From contig KN884104.1 of the NCBI GenBank assembly GCA_000934455.1, positions 1 through 21,211 on the forward strand: a stretch of DNA of 21,211 bases. The letters are read 5' to 3'. This document shows positions 1-9,416 of the stretch, piece after piece. The number at the start of each line of letters is the position of its first letter. Position 1 is the stretch's first letter. Below the pieces are notes generated by a model. That model worked only from the letters and a program-made list of their open reading frames with translations. It had not been told where the DNA came from and ran no database searches. The DNA is from Apostichopus parvimensis. Its lineage: Eukaryota; Echinodermata; Holothuroidea; Aspidochirotida; Stichopodidae. The position numbers and the translations under genes are program-made.

Positions 1-1728
1 GACAGACGAACAGTGAATCGAGAGACAAGATTTTCAGAGTAAGTCGTGGATTTTTCACAACCAACTTTGTGGAAAAAGGAAAGTTAGTCTTCACAGTGCC
101 TATCAAACTAATCCCGTTCTCTTGGACAAGTATTCTGGGCGTACGACAGTCATGATGTTGTACTTGATAGATAGCACAGATTCAATGTTCCCTCACACAT
201 AAGACCAAAGACTTGATCAAGTCTAAATATGATACCATCTAGCCACATGTGCTGTAAGCTTTCCGCCTCTGATTTCTCTTTCATGTATTGCAATGTTTTA
301 CTTTCTATAATAGAGATGGCTCTTAGTATAAATGCTGTACTTACTGAAAGGGTTTACACAACTATGGTACCTAATGATGACATTGTTCAATGGCAACACT
401 AGTCGTCACATTCTACCCTGAAAGTAGTGACACTATGACATCACAGATTTACAAAATGACAGGCTCCCAGGCACAACTTTTAAACTACATAATATTTTCC
501 TAGTGGAGGAAGAATTTTCTTAGCTGTGTTGGGAAGTTGTTCTTCAGTTCTTCACATGTATTTCTGTTACATACAGCTATGGACGATGGTTGGGTTTGTG
601 TCTCCTTCATCCTTCTAGTACATACATGTTTTATCACAATACAACAGACACAGGTCTCTGAGTTAAAAAGGAAATTTACCACTAAACATGTTTCATTAGA
701 TCTTCTGAATAATGAACAAAATGCATTTCATACAAACCAGAATGCAAAAATGCATCGTGGTTTCGATGATGTAACATGAGCAGTTTTCTTCATGAATGTG
801 ACATAATGTATAGTGAGGGTGTACATGTACCAAATATGCATAAAACAAAATGCCATTTCATTGAATAAATATTACCTTCAAAGTGAAGCATTATAAACCT
901 GTATGAGATCAAGGGTTCTCAGTAGGATGATACAGCACAGATAAGTTCCCATAAACAAGAACAATATCATCAAAATCGGTTTATCCTCCCTTGCAAAGTT
1001 ATGGCCTTTCCAATACATACTGTACATACCTGGATTAGCTTTATGGAGTAACTATGGGACTCACATAGAAATCCATTTCAGGTATTAAAACCATCTTGGT
1101 TTTTCTTCTCTAAATAGCCAGTGAAATTCCTGTCCACCTCATTTTAATCCTCTCTCAAAGAGAAATTATGCAAGATCTTATCTTATTCAATACATATCCA
1201 GCCAGGAGAAACACTAGTATACCCTGTTTCAAAACCACATTTTGTTGGGTCCTTATATTCTTCATTAACATACAGCTGTGATATAGATATACAAGAAACC
1301 AATCCACCAGGGATGTAAATAAGAGAGAGTCATGATGTTTCAAAAGTTTACTGCCATTCCACAGCTACCCTCTAAGCAAAGGATAGTAGCAGATTTAAAC
1401 ACCCCAAAATGGCCACTTGGATTGCAGAGACTTATCACAACTGGAGTTTACAAAAATTTGTACAGTCAAACTTTATGATACCTGTGATAACTATAGCACT
1501 TTGCAAAACTCTATCACCTGGACAGTAAGTATTGGCTTTCTTCTTAACTGATTCAAGGAACCTCATATAGGTTTTCTTTGCTGAATTTGGTGCTTCTTGA
1601 TACTCACTCAACGTTTAGACCTCTTGTACAGAGATAACTTTGACAAGCTTTTAAATTATGCAGAATATCCAACATGATACTATTAACATGTATTGTTTTT
1701 AAAAGTCTTTCAACTACATCCATACAAT
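1..1728. other. Non-coding sequence, no feature recognised
   Basis: AT-rich sequence. Only short open frames of up to 80 codons occur, with no recognisable domains, and overlapping frames on opposite strands. No RNA gene or repeat structure was seen. It may be intergenic or part of a neighbour's intron. Confidence 0.6.
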
Positions 1729-2100
1729 GAAATGTATTGGCAAAGACATTTCTCTGCACCAAAGATACATGAAGGTAAGTAATTAACTGTGGTACAGGAT
1801 ACATAATGTTAAAATGATGACACAATGAAGCAACGGTAGTTCAGGAGAAGAAAAACCTGATATACTTAGGATTGTTCAACAACCAAAGTGACTGGATCAA
1901 TTAGTCTACAAACAGACAATGAAATGTATTGGCAAAGACATTGTCCCTTCCTCAAATATTAACATAAGTCATAAACTTTGTCATAATAAGTCATAATATT
2001 ACGATGAGGATACAATAAAGCAACTGTAATTTATGAGACGATATCTGTTATACTTTGCATGGTTTAATAACCAAAGTGACTGGATACTTAGTCTAACACA
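1729..2100. repeat. Two-copy tandem duplication, unit about 190 bp
   Basis: The string gaaatgtattggcaaagaca occurs at 1729 and 1921 (192 bp apart) and aaccaaagtgactgga at 1881 and 2069 (188 bp apart). Between them the copies share blocks such as caatgaagcaac versus caataaagcaac. The copies have diverged by substitutions and small indels, so this is an old duplication. It has no coding content. Confidence 0.8.
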
Positions 2101-3870
2101 CATGTACTACTTGGAGAGCTACGGACGGGAAAGCTTGCAAATTTGTCACTAGTATTCTTGTTTTACACATCAACTTTCCCTTGTAGCTTCAGTTCTAGTA
2201 GTCATTGTATAAAAGACATTAGGAATGTACAAGCATGGAAGTTTCACCAAAGGAAAACAAAACGACAATTTAGCATAGCACTCTTATTAGGGTACATGTG
2301 GGTACCAAGACGTCATTACACTTATGGATGTAATTCGTTTACATCCAACTAGAACTTCTGTTTGTGACTTTGCCCCTGTGCTAAATGTTATCCAAAGTTG
2401 TCAATGAAAAGATACATATGGAAAGAGGCTCACAGTCTCTCTATAGGGACACCAGTAACGTTGTGCACCTAAGGTCACATTTGTTACCAGTTTTCTGCAC
2501 AGTTTGGCTGCACGTAGCTAGTGCAATTGTCTTTTCATTTTCTGAAACATACTTTTGATTAACATTCCAATCATCTATCTTTCTCATCTACAGATATTCA
2601 TTGCCATGGCAGCCCAAAGCTTTATTAGGGAGGCAAGAATTCTTTTTCTGTTGTCAAATGTCATGTTACTTTGTGTTCATTGGAGCTGACACAGATTTTT
2701 ATTCCATGCTTCATGAGGATTGAGATGTGTAGGGGGGGAGGTGGGGGTGGGGCAGAGAAATAATTCCATCCGTTATATATACCTATGCAGATAATAACTG
2801 AAAACTTTCCTTGCTTTTTATAGAAGAAGTAAATAGCTTAAAGTTGATAGTCCTTAATACAAGCACCATTTTACTCTTTTGACTTCTTGCCTTCATATCA
2901 ACAGTACAGATACTGAATCCAAAATCATTTCCTTTCTGTTGCTAGGGATTTTTAACCGTCAGTATAAGGGTAAACGGTAGTTCCTGCAGCCCGATTCAAA
3001 TCCAGGCAGAGGAGAGAGAAAAATGCCAAATTATCGCAACAGGTTAATTTCTTTTGCAGTGGTAGTCTGTCCTTTCTGAGACTATAGATGCATCGTATAG
3101 GCATCTGGAAAGGTAACCTCATGCAAGGAATACCTTAGATAAGTTTCTGTAAGTAGAAAATTTTACACTTGACACAAAGAGCCGATTCATTTATCATGCA
3201 GTCGGGGAATCCAGTCCCTTTTAATTCCGATATCAACTGTTTGTATCATTGTGTGGCATAAACAGGAATTTCACTTGCTGGATGTGGGCTGACGGAATAT
3301 TCAAAGTGATGTGAACAGACTATTTCATCACACCTCACGTCGACTGCCGTGACCAGCAATTGTGTTAGTATATCTTCAAAGGTCATCAATATAGCCCTTA
3401 AATATGCTAGATAGTAAAATAATGGCCATCCTGTTGAAACTTCCATGAGCATTTAACACTTAACCTATAAAATAGGTTTTCTTCACTGGAACAATAAATT
3501 CTCTACATCTTTACTACTCGATGTCTCAAAATAATCTAGAGCTTGGCAACCTTGACAAAAGTGCATCTGTACTGTTTACCAACAATCTTTAAAAAGCCAA
3601 AATATTTGGGGGTATTACTATCAAATTCCATCCGTTCAGATTTTGCTGGTTATCTACATGATGTAAGTGGTGGACTTCAATGTCTTTGGCATTCCTCCAT
3701 CACCCAGTTAGGTTTTCTGTGCTAAAAAGTTATTACACCATTTCCAAAAGTTTTTAAGACTCAAAATTTGGACATCAAGGAGGGTCAAATGAGGCAATTA
3801 AATCTTTTAAAACCTCCATGGAGTTTTAAAGTTAAACTGAGATCGCAGATGACCATTCTTTTCTTTCTAG
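2101..3870. other. Non-coding sequence with few features
   Basis: Only short frames of up to 69 codons and the G-rich tract near 2740. A weak tRNA-like box B (gattcaaatcc near 2993) lacks a matching acceptor stem. Nothing else is supported. Confidence 0.55.
2728..2752 (+). repeat. G-rich tract, possible G-quadruplex
   Basis: A run of seven G is followed by aggt, five G, t and four G. Four G-tracts with short loops fit a quadruplex-forming pattern on the plus strand. No gene context was found. Confidence 0.4.
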
Positions 3871-3885
3871 CATATTTTAGGGGTC
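3871..3885. repeat. 15-bp direct repeat flanking the foldback element (left)
   Basis: The sequence catattttaggggtc is identical to 4308-4322. Similarity continues as an AT-rich tataaa in both places. It is interpreted as a target-site duplication. Confidence 0.6.
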
Positions 3886-3958
3886 AATATAAAACAAAAA
3901 TGTTAGCAAACTGCTATCCACTATAGAGCCTGTGTAAGAGAATATGTAAAAGTAAGTA

Positions 3959-3999
3959 GGCCTGACATTTCAATCCTAGCAGGATCTTATTCAGAGGCT
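3959..3999 (-). ncRNA. Degenerate hammerhead-like motif (left arm)
   Basis: The inverted copy of the right-arm motif. On the minus strand: AGCCT (3999-3995), CTGAATA (3994-3988, with the conserved G changed to T), a well-paired helix II of six base pairs with a 3-base loop, GAAAT, GTC, then AGGCC. The core change and the altered base after GAAA should abolish cleavage. Its intact helix II shows the likely ancestral stem that has decayed in the right arm. Confidence 0.5.
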
Positions 4000-4252
4000 G
4001 AATGACAAGTAACAGTAACTACAAGGGAACCAACAGGGGGAGGAGGAGAGGTAGGAGATGAACTGTAGAAGGACAAAAGAGAATATTAAGGGAAGGGGGT
4101 AGGTTCCTTTGTTTTCTTTTCTTTTCTTTCTTCTCTCCACCCTTCATCTACTAATCAACTTACATCTATCTCTTTTGTGTTCACGTTGTTCATTAACCTA
4201 TCTGTATTCTGTGTTGGTATTTGTCCCTTGTAGTTTCTGTTACTTGTCATTC

Positions 4253-4293
4253 AGCCTCTGAAGAAGATCCTGCCTTGATCGAAACGTCAGGCT
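4253..4293 (+). ncRNA. Minimal hammerhead-ribozyme-like motif (right arm)
   Basis: In order: helix I 5' strand AGCCT (4253-4257), core CTGAAGA (4258-4264) fitting CUGANGA, one extra A, a helix II region from GATC (4266-4269) to GATC (4277-4280), GAAA (4281-4284), a CGTC segment with cleavage expected after C4288, and helix I 3' strand AGGCT (4289-4293), fully complementary to AGCCT. Helix III is reduced to the palindrome ACGT with no loop. This is the pattern of small hammerheads reported with Penelope-like elements that act as dimers. Helix II is weakened here by mismatches, so activity is uncertain. Confidence 0.55.
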
Positions 4294-4307
4294 CACTTAC
4301 TTTTACA

Positions 4308-4322
4308 CATATTTTAGGGGTC
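4308..4322. repeat. 15-bp direct repeat flanking the foldback element (right)
   Basis: An exact second copy of catattttaggggtc. It begins at the base where the right inverted arm ends, supporting the reading as a target-site duplication. Confidence 0.6.
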
Positions 4323-5299
4323 TATAAAGATGACTCGATTATATACTTCACAGAATGGTTTGAAAATCCAGTTCATTGGCAAAGCAGAAAGCTCTGTTAT
4401 TGATAATGAATGACCAGAGGGATAATATGTGGCATTAACAGTCATCTGGCATAATGTGACAGGACTGTGACAGGACAAGAATGGTGACAGCTACCAATTA
4501 TATGTAAGGATCATTCCATTAGCAAAACAGAAAAGGCAGGTAAACCACTCATTTACGTTCAAACAACGATTCAACTAACAAAACAAGACTAAAATTGAGC
4601 ACGCAACATATGACACTGCAAAGTACTTCAAATTCACCTGGTCCACACATTACTGATTTTGATTTCAATCGTAGTGTACGTCAAATCATGTGTTGAATTT
4701 CAATGAGTCTGCCTCTGCCTATGAGTGTAGGCCATAGGATGCTGCATCCAGTGATTTGGCTATAGCGCCAATAATGCTGGACGCATGACTCTTACAGTCT
4801 ACTACACACAAGAGAGTGAAGCAAGCTAGGGCACTGGCTCCATGTCTGTAACACAGCGTATGTACCAGTTTTGCGAAATGATTAATGTAGGATTAACATG
4901 CAGCACTATCAGTCTTTATACTAGTGGATGAAAAAGTTATGAACAAGTCGTCTTTGCAGTGAGAGAGATTTAATGGATGTATTTTCATTCCAGGATCTGG
5001 CAGTTGAGATGTGACCACAGTGTGTGCTTTAATCGCTTTAAATATGCCAGAAGTGCAATCACAGGACTTGTCGATACTAGAACAAAGTCATTGTCGAGTC
5101 TTTCGTGAGTTTGAAGGAAATGTTTGACTGAATAATAGCATTGTTGTAAGCTACCGGGGTGACTTCTATGCTCAAAAGTAGCAAATCTGATACAAATCTT
5201 CCTGAAAATTAAGCACCATGTCCAAGTACAAGCTGGTGACTTGTGTTAAGATGTTAAGGCAGGAAGACAAAAACAAGCCAAAATTCAGTTCTTGTTATC
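4323..5299. other. Non-coding sequence, no feature recognised
   Basis: This lies between the foldback element and the satellite-related zone. No open frame of note and no clear repeat were seen. Confidence 0.55.
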
Positions 5300-5689
5300 A
5301 GTGTCAAGAGTCTGACGGTTTCTGTGTGGAATTTAACCATGCCGGGAGGGAGCAGCATAAACTTCTGGAATTTCACTTTCTTGAGAAATAACACACCATT
5401 CATAGGTTTAACTTTAGCATTGTTAGACTTGCCTGATCCTCATTCAGAGAACTCTGTTACAGACATATGCTCTCCTGCTAGGGACTTCTTTAATATGTCC
5501 GTAACAGTTCCAGCAAATACCTTTCATAACAGAGAAGCAAACAATATCATCAGAGTTGCCTCTGCATTCCTCAGTAGGCAGCATCTATGTGAAGTGGCCA
5601 ATTGTAGACTTCGTACTGTACCTTCCGCTGGTCAGACCAATCCCATCCTTATGTTTGGAGAGAATAATGCTGATCCTCTGTATTGCACT
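5300..5689. repeat. Highly diverged satellite-like sequence, left outer flank
   Basis: Scattered monomer landmarks are visible: tctgtgtggaattta near 5319, ctggaatttcactttcttg near 5366, ggtttaactttag near 5405 and gttgcctctgcattcctcag near 5553. They occur in an order compatible with the satellite but with large divergence. This is a tentative extension of the array. Confidence 0.4.
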
Positions 5690-5935
5690 AGACACCACAG
5701 GAACACCACTTTAACTTCAGCTGTAGGTAAGGCAACTTTAAACTTCAGTAAGAGAAAATCTTCTTCTGTTGGGAGTTAGTCACCACAGAACCACAACTTT
5801 AACTTCAGCTGTAGGTAAGGCAACTTTGAACTTCAGTAAGAGAAAATGTTGCTTCTTCTGTTGGGAGTTAGTCACCTCAGAACCACCACTTTAACTTCAG
5901 CTGTAGGTATGGCAACTTTACGTATGGAGAGTATG
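5690..5935. repeat. Three diverged ~90-bp tandem copies, decayed satellite edge
   Basis: The string ttaacttcagctgtaggta recurs at about 5711, 5799 and 5891 (spacing about 88-92 bp) with associated ttctgttgggagttagtcacc. The order of blocks (ca-rich, aacttcag, tgtaggta) parallels the ~121-bp monomers of the main array, so these look like shorter, older relatives. A 151-codon plus-strand open frame (5324-5779) ends in these repeats and is not considered a gene. Confidence 0.8.
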
Positions 5936-6112
5936 AATTTTGTTGAGACAACATTGTTGCTTCCTGTGTTTGGAGTTTGCTATCCACACAATCATCATTG
6001 TCCCATCTAAAAATCCCTGTTTTGCATTAGCCATCACAGAACCACTACAGCTTTAGGTTAGGATAGTCTGAACCTTGTAGGGATAACAATGTTGCTCTCT
6101 GTATTGCCTTCC
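5936..6112. repeat. Diverged satellite monomers bridging to the main array
   Basis: It contains gttgcttcctgtgtttggagttt, catcacagaaccac, agctttaggttaggatagtctgaacc and gttgctctctgtattg, recognisable as degenerate monomer blocks just left of the homogeneous core. Confidence 0.55.
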
Positions 6113-7590
6113 GTTTAAGATACGATCGGTCTTACCCTTTTACAGAGTAATTATTCACAGAACTTACAGGCCTTTCCTTTGTCAGTATGGAATTTCTGGA
6201 ACAAGTCGCCACAGACCTAGTAACTTACCTTCAGTATTAGATAAGATCAGTTTTACCCTTTTACGGAGTAAACATTCACCGAACTTACATTCCTTTGCTC
6301 TTTCAGTATGGAATTTCTGGAACAAGTCGTCACAGACCTTGTAACTTACCTTCACTTTTAGATGAGATCAGTCTTACCCTTTTAAAGAGTAATTATTCAC
6401 AAAACTTACAGGCCTTTCCTTTTTCAGTATGGAATTTCTGGAACAAGTCGTCACAGATCTTGTAACTTACCTTCAGTTTTAGATGAGATCAGTCTTACCC
6501 TTTTAAAGAGTAATTATTCACCGAACTTACATTCCTTTGCTCTTTCAGTATGGAATTTCTGGAAAAAGTCGTCACAGACCTTGTAACTTACCTTCACTTT
6601 TAGATGAGATCAGTCTTACCCTTTTAAAGAGTAATTATTCACAAAACTTACAGGCCTTTCCTTTTTCAGTATGGAATTTCTGGAACAAGTCGTCACAGAT
6701 CTTGTAACTTACCTTAAGTTTTAGATAAGATCTGTCTTACCCTTTTAAAGAGTAATTATTCACCGAACTTACATTCCTTTGCTCTTTCAGTATGGAATTT
6801 CTGGAAAAAGTCGTCACAGACCTTGTAACTTACCTTCAGTTTTAGATGAGATCAGTCTAAACCTTTTAAAGAGTAATTATTCACAGAACTAACAGGCCTT
6901 TTCTTTTTCAGTATGGAATTTCTGGAACAAGTCGTCACAGACCTACTAACTTACCTTCAGTAATAGATAAGATCTGTCTTACCCTTTTACAGAGTAATTA
7001 TTCACAGAACTTACAGGCATTTCATTTTTCTGTGTGGAATTTATGGAACAAGTCGCCACAGACCTAGTAACTTACCTTCAGTATTAGATAAGATCGGTCT
7101 TACCCTTTTACGGAGTAATTATTCACAGAACTTACAGGCCTTTCCTTTTTCAGTGTGGAATTTCTGGAACAGTCTTCACAGAACCAGTAACTTACCTTCA
7201 GTTTTAGATAAGATCAGTCTTACCCTTTTACAGAGTAATTATTCACAGAACTTACATTCCTTTGCTCTTTCAGTATGGAATTTCTGCAACAAGTCGCCAC
7301 AGACTTAGTAACTTACCTTCAGTTTTAGATGAGATCAGTCTTACCCTTTTAAAGAGTAATTATTCACAAAACTTACAGGCCTTTCCTTTTTCAGTATGGA
7401 ATTTCTGGAACAAGTCGTCACAGACCTATTAACTTACCTTCAGTTTTAGATAGGATCTGTCTTACCCTTTTACGGAGTAAAATCGTTCACAGAACTTACA
7501 GGCCTTTCCTTTTTCAGTATGGGATTTCTGCAATAAGTTGTTACAGACCTATTAACTTACCTTCAGTTTTAGATAAGATCAGTTTAAACC
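6113..7590. repeat. Satellite array, about 12 copies of a ~121-bp monomer
   Basis: The landmark tatggaatttctgg or a close variant recurs near 6186, 6307, 6428, 6549, 6670, 6791, 6912, 7033, 7154, 7274, 7395 and 7518, a period of about 121 bp. Each unit runs through a gatcagtcttaccctttt block, gagtaattattcac, gaacttac, a pyrimidine tract ending in cag, the landmark, gtcacagacct and aacttaccttcag. Two subtypes are distinguished by aggcctttcc (A) versus attcctttgctc (B) before the landmark. No protein is encoded. Confidence 0.95.
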
Positions 7591-8217
7591 TTGAAATCAA
7601 GAAAGGGTGACAGAGTATTAGAGCTCCACCTTTCTTCAGATTGGTCTCTCTAGAATAAACCATCACAAAATGTAGCAGAGTAACTTTAGTGTTAGGTATG
7701 ATCGTTGCGCCTCTTATGGGGAACAGTAATGTCAATTATTACTTTAAGCAAACATTATTGACCTTAAGAGTTTGCCTTCAACATTTATAGGTAAAGACCA
7801 GTGTGACACCTTCTACAGTAAACAGGCTCCTCTGAAATAGAGTGAGCTTTGCCTCTTCAGTTCAAATATTCTAGGAGAAACACAATCACAGACCTGGTGA
7901 CTTTCCTTCTGCTTTAGGTAGTAACAGCAGTCTAAATATTATAAAAAAAAGCTGACGAGACAAAACCTTTGCATCTCCAATTGAAAATTTCTAGAATAAG
8001 CTAGCAGAGATGTAGCAGTTTACTGGGTTTGCTTTTGGTCAGATCAGCCTGAACCGTACAGTGAGGTAAACGTAGACAGAAGTAACAAACGGGTGCCTCT
8101 TCATTAACAAATTTTAGAAGCAAACCAGAGAATGACGAGCAATTGTCAGCTTTCTGTGGAGTGACCCTTCCGACCAAGCCGCCCTCGTGGAACATAAGTC
8201 TTTCAGCGTTCAGTCTT
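7591..8217. repeat. Diverged satellite monomers, right flank
   Basis: Degenerate blocks recur: catcacaaaatgtagcagagtaactttagtgttagg (7663-7697, abbreviated landmarks), gcctcttcagttcaaatattctagg near 7851, atcacagacctggtgac near 7884, gctttaggtag near 7911, and gtcagatcagcctgaacc near 8038. Spacing is irregular. The stretch holds no convincing open frame and ends near the U2-headed insertion. Confidence 0.55.
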
Positions 8218-8229
8218 GAGAAATGGATA
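8218..8229. repeat. Target-site duplication, 3' copy of the U2-headed element
   Basis: The 12-bp sequence gagaaatggata is identical to 8412-8423. On the element's own strand this copy follows its A-rich tail. Five of the twelve bases (ttctc on the minus strand) also match U2 nucleotides 6-10, so the 5' junction may have formed through microhomology. Confidence 0.75.
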
Positions 8230-8411
8230 CTTTTTAAGAAAAGTCACCCAGGTAAGAACCTGGGCACGAAAACCAAACTACCGAACGACTGATCCGCTCT
8301 CAACCCCAGTCCCCTTGCATCGGGACTGTGACTGTGTGATCGTCGTCGGGTGTGCATCACCATTCCCCTCGAAAGAGAACAGATACTACACATGATCTTA
8401 GCCAAAAGGCC
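8230..8411 (-). mobile_element. U2-snRNA-headed SINE-like retroposon with target-site duplication
   Basis: On the minus strand the element opens with the 5' end of U2 snRNA. From 8416 down to 8377, 39 of 40 bases match U2 nucleotides 6-45 as I recall them, including the GTAGTA branch-point-recognition sequence (8389-8384). The remaining ~140 bases are not U2. They include two strong hairpins: a 7-bp stem with 8-base loop (8307-8328) and a 7-bp CCCAGGT/ACCTGGG stem with 4-base loop (8247-8264). A short A-rich end (cttaaaaag on the minus strand) follows. Identical 12-bp repeats gagaaatggata flank it at 8218-8229 and 8412-8423. The TSD, snRNA head, unrelated body and A-rich tail together indicate a SINE mobilised by a LINE. 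SINEs with snRNA-derived heads are known from some vertebrates. Which LINE mobilised it is unknown. Confidence 0.75.
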
Positions 8412-8423
8412 GAGAAATGGATA
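8412..8423. repeat. Target-site duplication, 5' copy of the U2-headed element
   Basis: An exact 12-bp match to 8218-8229. It sits immediately before the U2-derived head on the minus strand and overlaps the first U2-like bases, consistent with slight 5' truncation and microhomology at insertion. Confidence 0.75.
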
Positions 8424-9377
8424 GCTATTGTAGACACAGTGGCTGACCATCACATTAGGTAAACAGCAATTAAATGCTTGTTGAAGGAACATTATTTGGA
8501 CAGCAAATTTATAATCACCACTTGTTTCACCATCTTCAACTTGAGTCTCAGAGAAATGTTGAGCATCACAGACTCGGTGATTTATATTTATGGGAAATCA
8601 ATGCATCGTCAAATTCCCAATACAGACATTCTACAAATATTGACAGGATCATATGTCTTTGGGGAACGATCAGCATGGTACAATGCAAGGTATGGTCAGT
8701 GCATTCACAGCTATGTAGGACACTGAAACAAGTTGCTAACCACAGTGAAATGCAAGGAGACTGAAAAGAGGAAATAGCTGGCCAGCTTTCAAAGGTTTAG
8801 GGTCAAATTTGCCAGACCTCTCGAAGGAGCTCGGAAATAAGTTCAACTTATTGAGCATACGACATACCAATGAGTAAACAAATACCAAAATCATTTCCCA
8901 TCTGTTAAGGCTGAAAAGATGTCTGCCTTGAAGATACAAACCTGTAAATCACTCTTTAAAATGATGTGCAAAGAGTCAAACTCTACTATCGATACCACTT
9001 CTTACAAAGGTATTGATACCCTTCCTACAACAAAGAGATCACACCAGTGAACCAAGAACTGATGGCACCACTCCCTGCAGAGAAATTCTGAAATGGAAAG
9101 CTGTTCATGGTCTTCTCCATTTAGAGGCAAAACCCTGGTTATCTTGGGCCCAGGAGATCTCTCTAGAACACCATGAGGAACCATCTGAAAAGGACTACTC
9201 GAGTGAAGACACCGATATCACAAGAAAGCGATGAACCAATTCTACCAAAGAGCATTGAGACTAGTCTCATACTGTATAGTGTTGATACTAGTACAGCATA
9301 CCGAAACCTTACAGTTGTCCTAAACTTCTACAAAGCTTACACTTGTTTAGGCACTGTGTCAAAAGTGGTACATCATT
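8424..9377. other. Unassigned sequence right of the U2-headed element
   Basis: Overlapping short frames (up to 96 codons) occur in several frames without recognisable domains. A few phrases near 8566 (gcatcacagactcggtga) echo satellite monomers, so part may be very old array DNA. No gene is supported. Confidence 0.45.
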
Positions 9378-9416
9378 TGTTCCATTCAACTCGGCTGCGC
9401 CTCGTTGAATGGAACA
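9378..9416. repeat. Perfect 13-bp-stem palindromic hairpin
   Basis: The sequence tgttccattcaac (9378-9390) is the exact reverse complement of gttgaatggaaca (9404-9416), with a 13-base GC-rich loop containing GGC and GCC that could pair further. Further ccattc/gaatgg motifs follow to about 9465. It may be the core of a palindromic MITE-like element, but termini and a target-site duplication were not found. Confidence 0.6.

Larger units (their letters stand above)
3886..4307. mobile_element. Foldback insertion, possible non-autonomous Penelope-like remnant
   Basis: A ~422-bp insertion lies between exact 15-bp copies of catattttaggggtc (3871-3885 and 4308-4322). It contains two inverted arms of about 86 bp, 3945-4030 and 4222-4307, clearly complementary with scattered mismatches. 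The right arm abuts the right direct repeat; the left arm is separated from the left direct repeat by 59 bp. The centre is purine-rich and then pyrimidine-rich. Each arm carries a hammerhead-like motif. Penelope-like elements are known for pseudo-LTRs in inverted orientation, a short extension at one side, and small hammerhead motifs, so this family is my best inference. No reverse-transcriptase fragment is present. Confidence 0.6.

Noticed and set aside
2941-3010. tRNA-like box B (gattcaaatcc) with a weak A-box-like segment upstream
   Set aside because: No acceptor-stem pairing and no convincing anticodon arm; at best a trace of a tRNA-derived SINE.
5324-5779. 151-codon plus-strand open frame, the longest outside the Tudor gene
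   Set aside because: It runs into the diverged tandem repeats, shows no recognisable domain, and its sequence echoes satellite monomer landmarks. It is best explained as chance.
8377-8416. Functional U2 snRNA gene
   Set aside because: Only about the first 45 nucleotides of U2 are present, the Sm site and 3' stem-loops are missing, and TSDs mark it as a retroposed element.
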